A program made the translations under genes and the position numbers. Positions 61,801-64,000 of a stretch of DNA of 64,000 nt are shown here, piece by piece. Source of the stretch: Petunia secreta. Taxonomy: Eukaryota; Streptophyta; Magnoliopsida; Solanales; Solanaceae. Position 1 is the first letter of the stretch. The number at the start of each line of letters is the position of its first letter. Under the pieces are notes generated by a model. That model had not been told where the DNA came from. It was given only the letters and a program-made list of their open reading frames with translations, and did not search any database. The DNA lies in NCBI GenBank assembly GCA_029990175.1, contig JARKIP010000010.1:39798001-39862000 (forward strand), read 5' to 3'.

Positions 61801-62903
61801 CTGAAATGAGTAGGCAAAATAGATATAGTGCACAGTTAGTGTAAAAGGTGCAAATCTGGCTGATTTTACAAACTGCTACATTTCTGCAAATCTGAAAAAC
61901 GTTAAACACGTTTAGAGAAAAGGGACATATGGTGCAAATCAGTTCAAAAATTAGCCTACTGTTGCAAACTTCTTAAAGCCCAAATAACATAACCGTATTG
62001 TATATAATTTGCAAATTAGTTTAGTTTCAAATAGCATTTTAACTTATGGCCACAAGTCTTTTATTAATAACAAGTTTATTTGAATGCTAAATATTTGTGT
62101 CATTTATCTCATACCTAAAATTAGTCAATGTGTTCTATTTAGATATAATTAATTATCCACCCAAGGTATAACGATTAGGCAAAAATAATAGGATTATGAA
62201 GGCTTATACGATTAGACATTAATAAGTATGATTTCTAATCTACTTTTAGACAAAAGAAATTATGTTGAGAAAGATTAGGCAATATTATAAGTATGATTTG
62301 TGATCTACTTGTTAAGCTAAATGAAAACTAAAATAAAATAAGCCAATTCTAAATTAATTATTTTTGAAGTTAATTAAATTCTTTTAAAATAGGCCAGCTT
62401 CTTTGTGAGGTTGGAAATACGCAATACGTTTTATTTATTATAAAAGCGTAAATTCGTCCAGTCCTTTGTAAGGTTGGAATAGAATGATACACTTTAATTT
62501 TCTGAATTAAAATTTAACCAGTCCTCTGTGAGGTTGGATAGGAATGATTCTTTTAAATTTTCTGAATCAAAGTACAAATTCAAATTAACGGTATTAATAT
62601 AACAACCATATTTAATAAATTAAAATTGCGACAATAAAGCAACTGTGCTTGGCACGGGATTCGAGGGTGCCTAATACCTTCCCGAGAGTCAACTGAGAAC
62701 CTTACTCGAATCTCTAACGCAGACCATTAGATGAGTCATAGGTGTTCCAAGTTACCTTTTGGTGACTTGGCACACCTTAAACTTGTCAAGTGGCGACTCC
62801 GAGTTTTCTCTAAAATAATTTTGTACCTTTTTGAACACCAGTCACGAGCCTTTAAATAATAAACTCGCACGCAGTTAGTTTAATTAGTTTTTAGGGCGTG
62901 ACA
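58850..62903 (+). repeat. R3 3' LTR
   Basis: A 4054-bp copy of 40389-44456 with the same TGTAATTACC start and GCGTGACA end. By eye most 60-base lines differ at only a few positions, so R3 is younger than R1 or R2. The LTR hairpin at 61117-61154 is unchanged. Confidence 0.93.
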
Positions 62904-64000
62904 GCTGCAGTAAAAGAGATAGTAGAAGTAATAGTACATTATTAGGATGCGGACCGAGCGGTTTTCTACTTTGGAAGTGTAGAACTGACACCGTTGCTGG
63001 AAGAAATAAGCGGATTGACTCAACTCCCATTTGATAGTGATGAGGTATTGATTCCTGGGAACATTACACCCGATGAGTTCTTCGAAATGATAGGGTTTAA
63101 ACCTGAATTATGCGCAGATAGCGTGAGACAGTTGGGAATCTCTTTGACTTCTCTCTATATTAAATTTGGATACGGAGAAGCATTTCAAGAATTCTAAGAT
63201 AATTTCAGCATTAACCAGACAGATTGGCAGGAGCGGAGGGTACTCACTTTTGTCACCAACTTCTTAGGGACCGTCGTGTTTCCAGAACACAGAGGACGAG
63301 TTGACGTTTGCATGGTATCAATTGCTGGTGCCCTACTCAAAGACTTTGACAAGAAATACACTTTGGTACCTATGACCGTTGCCGAACTTTAGAAAGATGC
63401 AAGAAGGGCACTGGTTTGCTAGAAGGTTCCAATTTGCTTTTACAAATTTGGATGATGGAGCATTTGCAAAATATGAATAACACAGAGCAAGCTTTCTATT
63501 CCATACCAAGAGAAAACTACATCTTGACTCATACCACCCGCATGGACTATGCTCTTAGAAAGTGGGACCGGCCAACAATGGGAAAAGGCTGGCACCGCAT
63601 GTTCTGTCAATTGATACCTGAAAATGTGCAATAGATATTTGACTACTTTTCCAGCACTACGTTGATCACAAGATCGGAAAGTGACTCATTTCTTATTTTA
63701 TTAGGCTTTAGAGGAGTTTACCCATACACTCCTTTAAGAGCACTGGGACAAGCAGGAAGAAAACAGATCACACCCCAAATTGCAGACATTAGGAGTTTCA
63801 AGGAAGAAATTCCTGTGGGGATAATACCATTCGAAGGCAAGATATTAGAACTTTACAAAGAAAGGCATCGAATGGAATTCCAGACTATCGTACGAGACAG
63901 GTTTGATGCAGGCTATGATGAAGATTACCCGGACTTGCTCAGAAAAGACATAGCAGGGGAAATTCAACCAAGAGCAACAACAAAAATGAAAAGAAATGTT
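62904..64000 (+). pseudogene. R2 ORF1, remainder after R3 (DUF7745-like)
   Basis: It continues the frame cut at 40388: AVKEIVEVIVHY, a TAG, then DADRAVFYFGSVELTPLLEE (compare EMTPTLEQIAG of R3 ORF1) and ISLTSLYIKFG. TAA at 63195-63197 and a frameshift near 63390 follow, then LLEGSNLLLQIWMMEHL, matching R3's FFEGCNLLLQVWFLEHV. From about 63630 the frame holds GFRGVYPYTPLRALGQAGRK, matching R3's PYAHLRVLRQLGRK. It runs off the window. Several stops mark it as broken. Confidence 0.82.

Larger units (their letters stand above)
40389..62903 (+). mobile_element. R3: Ogre-like Ty3/gypsy retrotransposon, complete layout
   Basis: It is 22,515 bp with LTRs of 4068 bp (40389-44456) and 4054 bp (58850-62903). 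The PBS is at 44460-44477 and the PPT at 58837-58849. The flanking 5 bp are ACTGT on the left and GCTGC on the right; each is one transition away from ACTGC, which is also what R2's reading frame requires. Gene order is ORF1, gag, pro, RT, RNase H, second RNase H, IN, then tandem repeats. The size, extra ORF1, dual RNase H and 3' satellite-like array are the marks of Ogre elements. Proteins carry many nonsense changes, so it is now non-autonomous. Confidence 0.93.
35008..64000 (+). mobile_element. R2: N1-related LTR retrotransposon, open at the right edge
   Basis: It starts TGTTGACACCCAATTTTGTC at 35008 inside the R1 antisense ORF; GCTGC at 35003-35007 is the left half of a presumed 5-bp duplication. 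Parts present: 5' LTR, PBS, leader with duplicated modules, and ORF1 split by R3 (40389-62903) and resuming at 62904. gag-pol and the 3' LTR would lie beyond 64000. Sequence relatedness to N1 covers LTR ends, leader and repeats, so R2 represents the protein-coding branch of that family. Confidence 0.88.

Overview
This is plant nuclear DNA, probably from a eudicot with a large, repeat-rich genome. A Solanaceae or related asterid source is my inference from the style of the repeats, not something proven here. The only clearly conserved host gene is the 3' half of a GET4 homologue at the left edge. It has seven exons on the + strand with canonical GT-AG introns. A second, smaller gene candidate is a type I MADS-box ORF on the - strand (7402-7890). 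The first 13 kb also hold Stowaway-like MITEs, a tRNA-derived SINE, a LINE RNase H remnant, AT-rich microsatellites and worn repeat sequence.

From about 13.1 kb to the right edge the window is a stack of nested LTR retrotransposons, all in + orientation. The outermost, R1, is a broken Tat/Ogre-lineage Ty3/gypsy element: LTR 13098-14210, then gag, pro, RT, two RNase H domains and IN, then a decayed antisense coiled-coil ORF. Inside its protease region sits N1 (16501-28715), a complete non-autonomous element with about 3-kb LTRs, PBS, PPT and a 5-bp target duplication, but no gag or pol. R1 is cut again at 35008 by R2, a relative of N1 that runs off the right edge. R2's LTR carries a 1.2-kb hAT-type DNA element (37392-38587) with near-perfect 8-bp target duplications.

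R2's ORF1 is in turn split by R3 (40389-62903), a 22.5-kb Ogre-like element that is complete in layout: 4.06-kb LTRs, tRNA-type PBS, extra ORF1, gag, pro, RT, dual RNase H, a DD35E integrase, a 78-bp tandem array and a PPT. R3's proteins are interrupted by mostly C-to-T/G-to-A nonsense changes, frameshifts and one 67-bp duplication. The order of insertion can be read directly from the duplications and from reading frames that resume across each insertion: R1 first, then N1 and R2 (order unknown), then the hAT element and R3 inside R2.

The most interesting unexplained signals are structured non-coding elements of this retrotransposon group. One is a hairpin-forming motif built around TGACCTGATTC in the 3' regions of both N1 and R3. 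Others are repeated CCCCAGTTT hairpins, a 16-bp hairpin conserved in both R3 LTRs, a duplicated leader module shared by N1 and R2, and element-specific tandem arrays.
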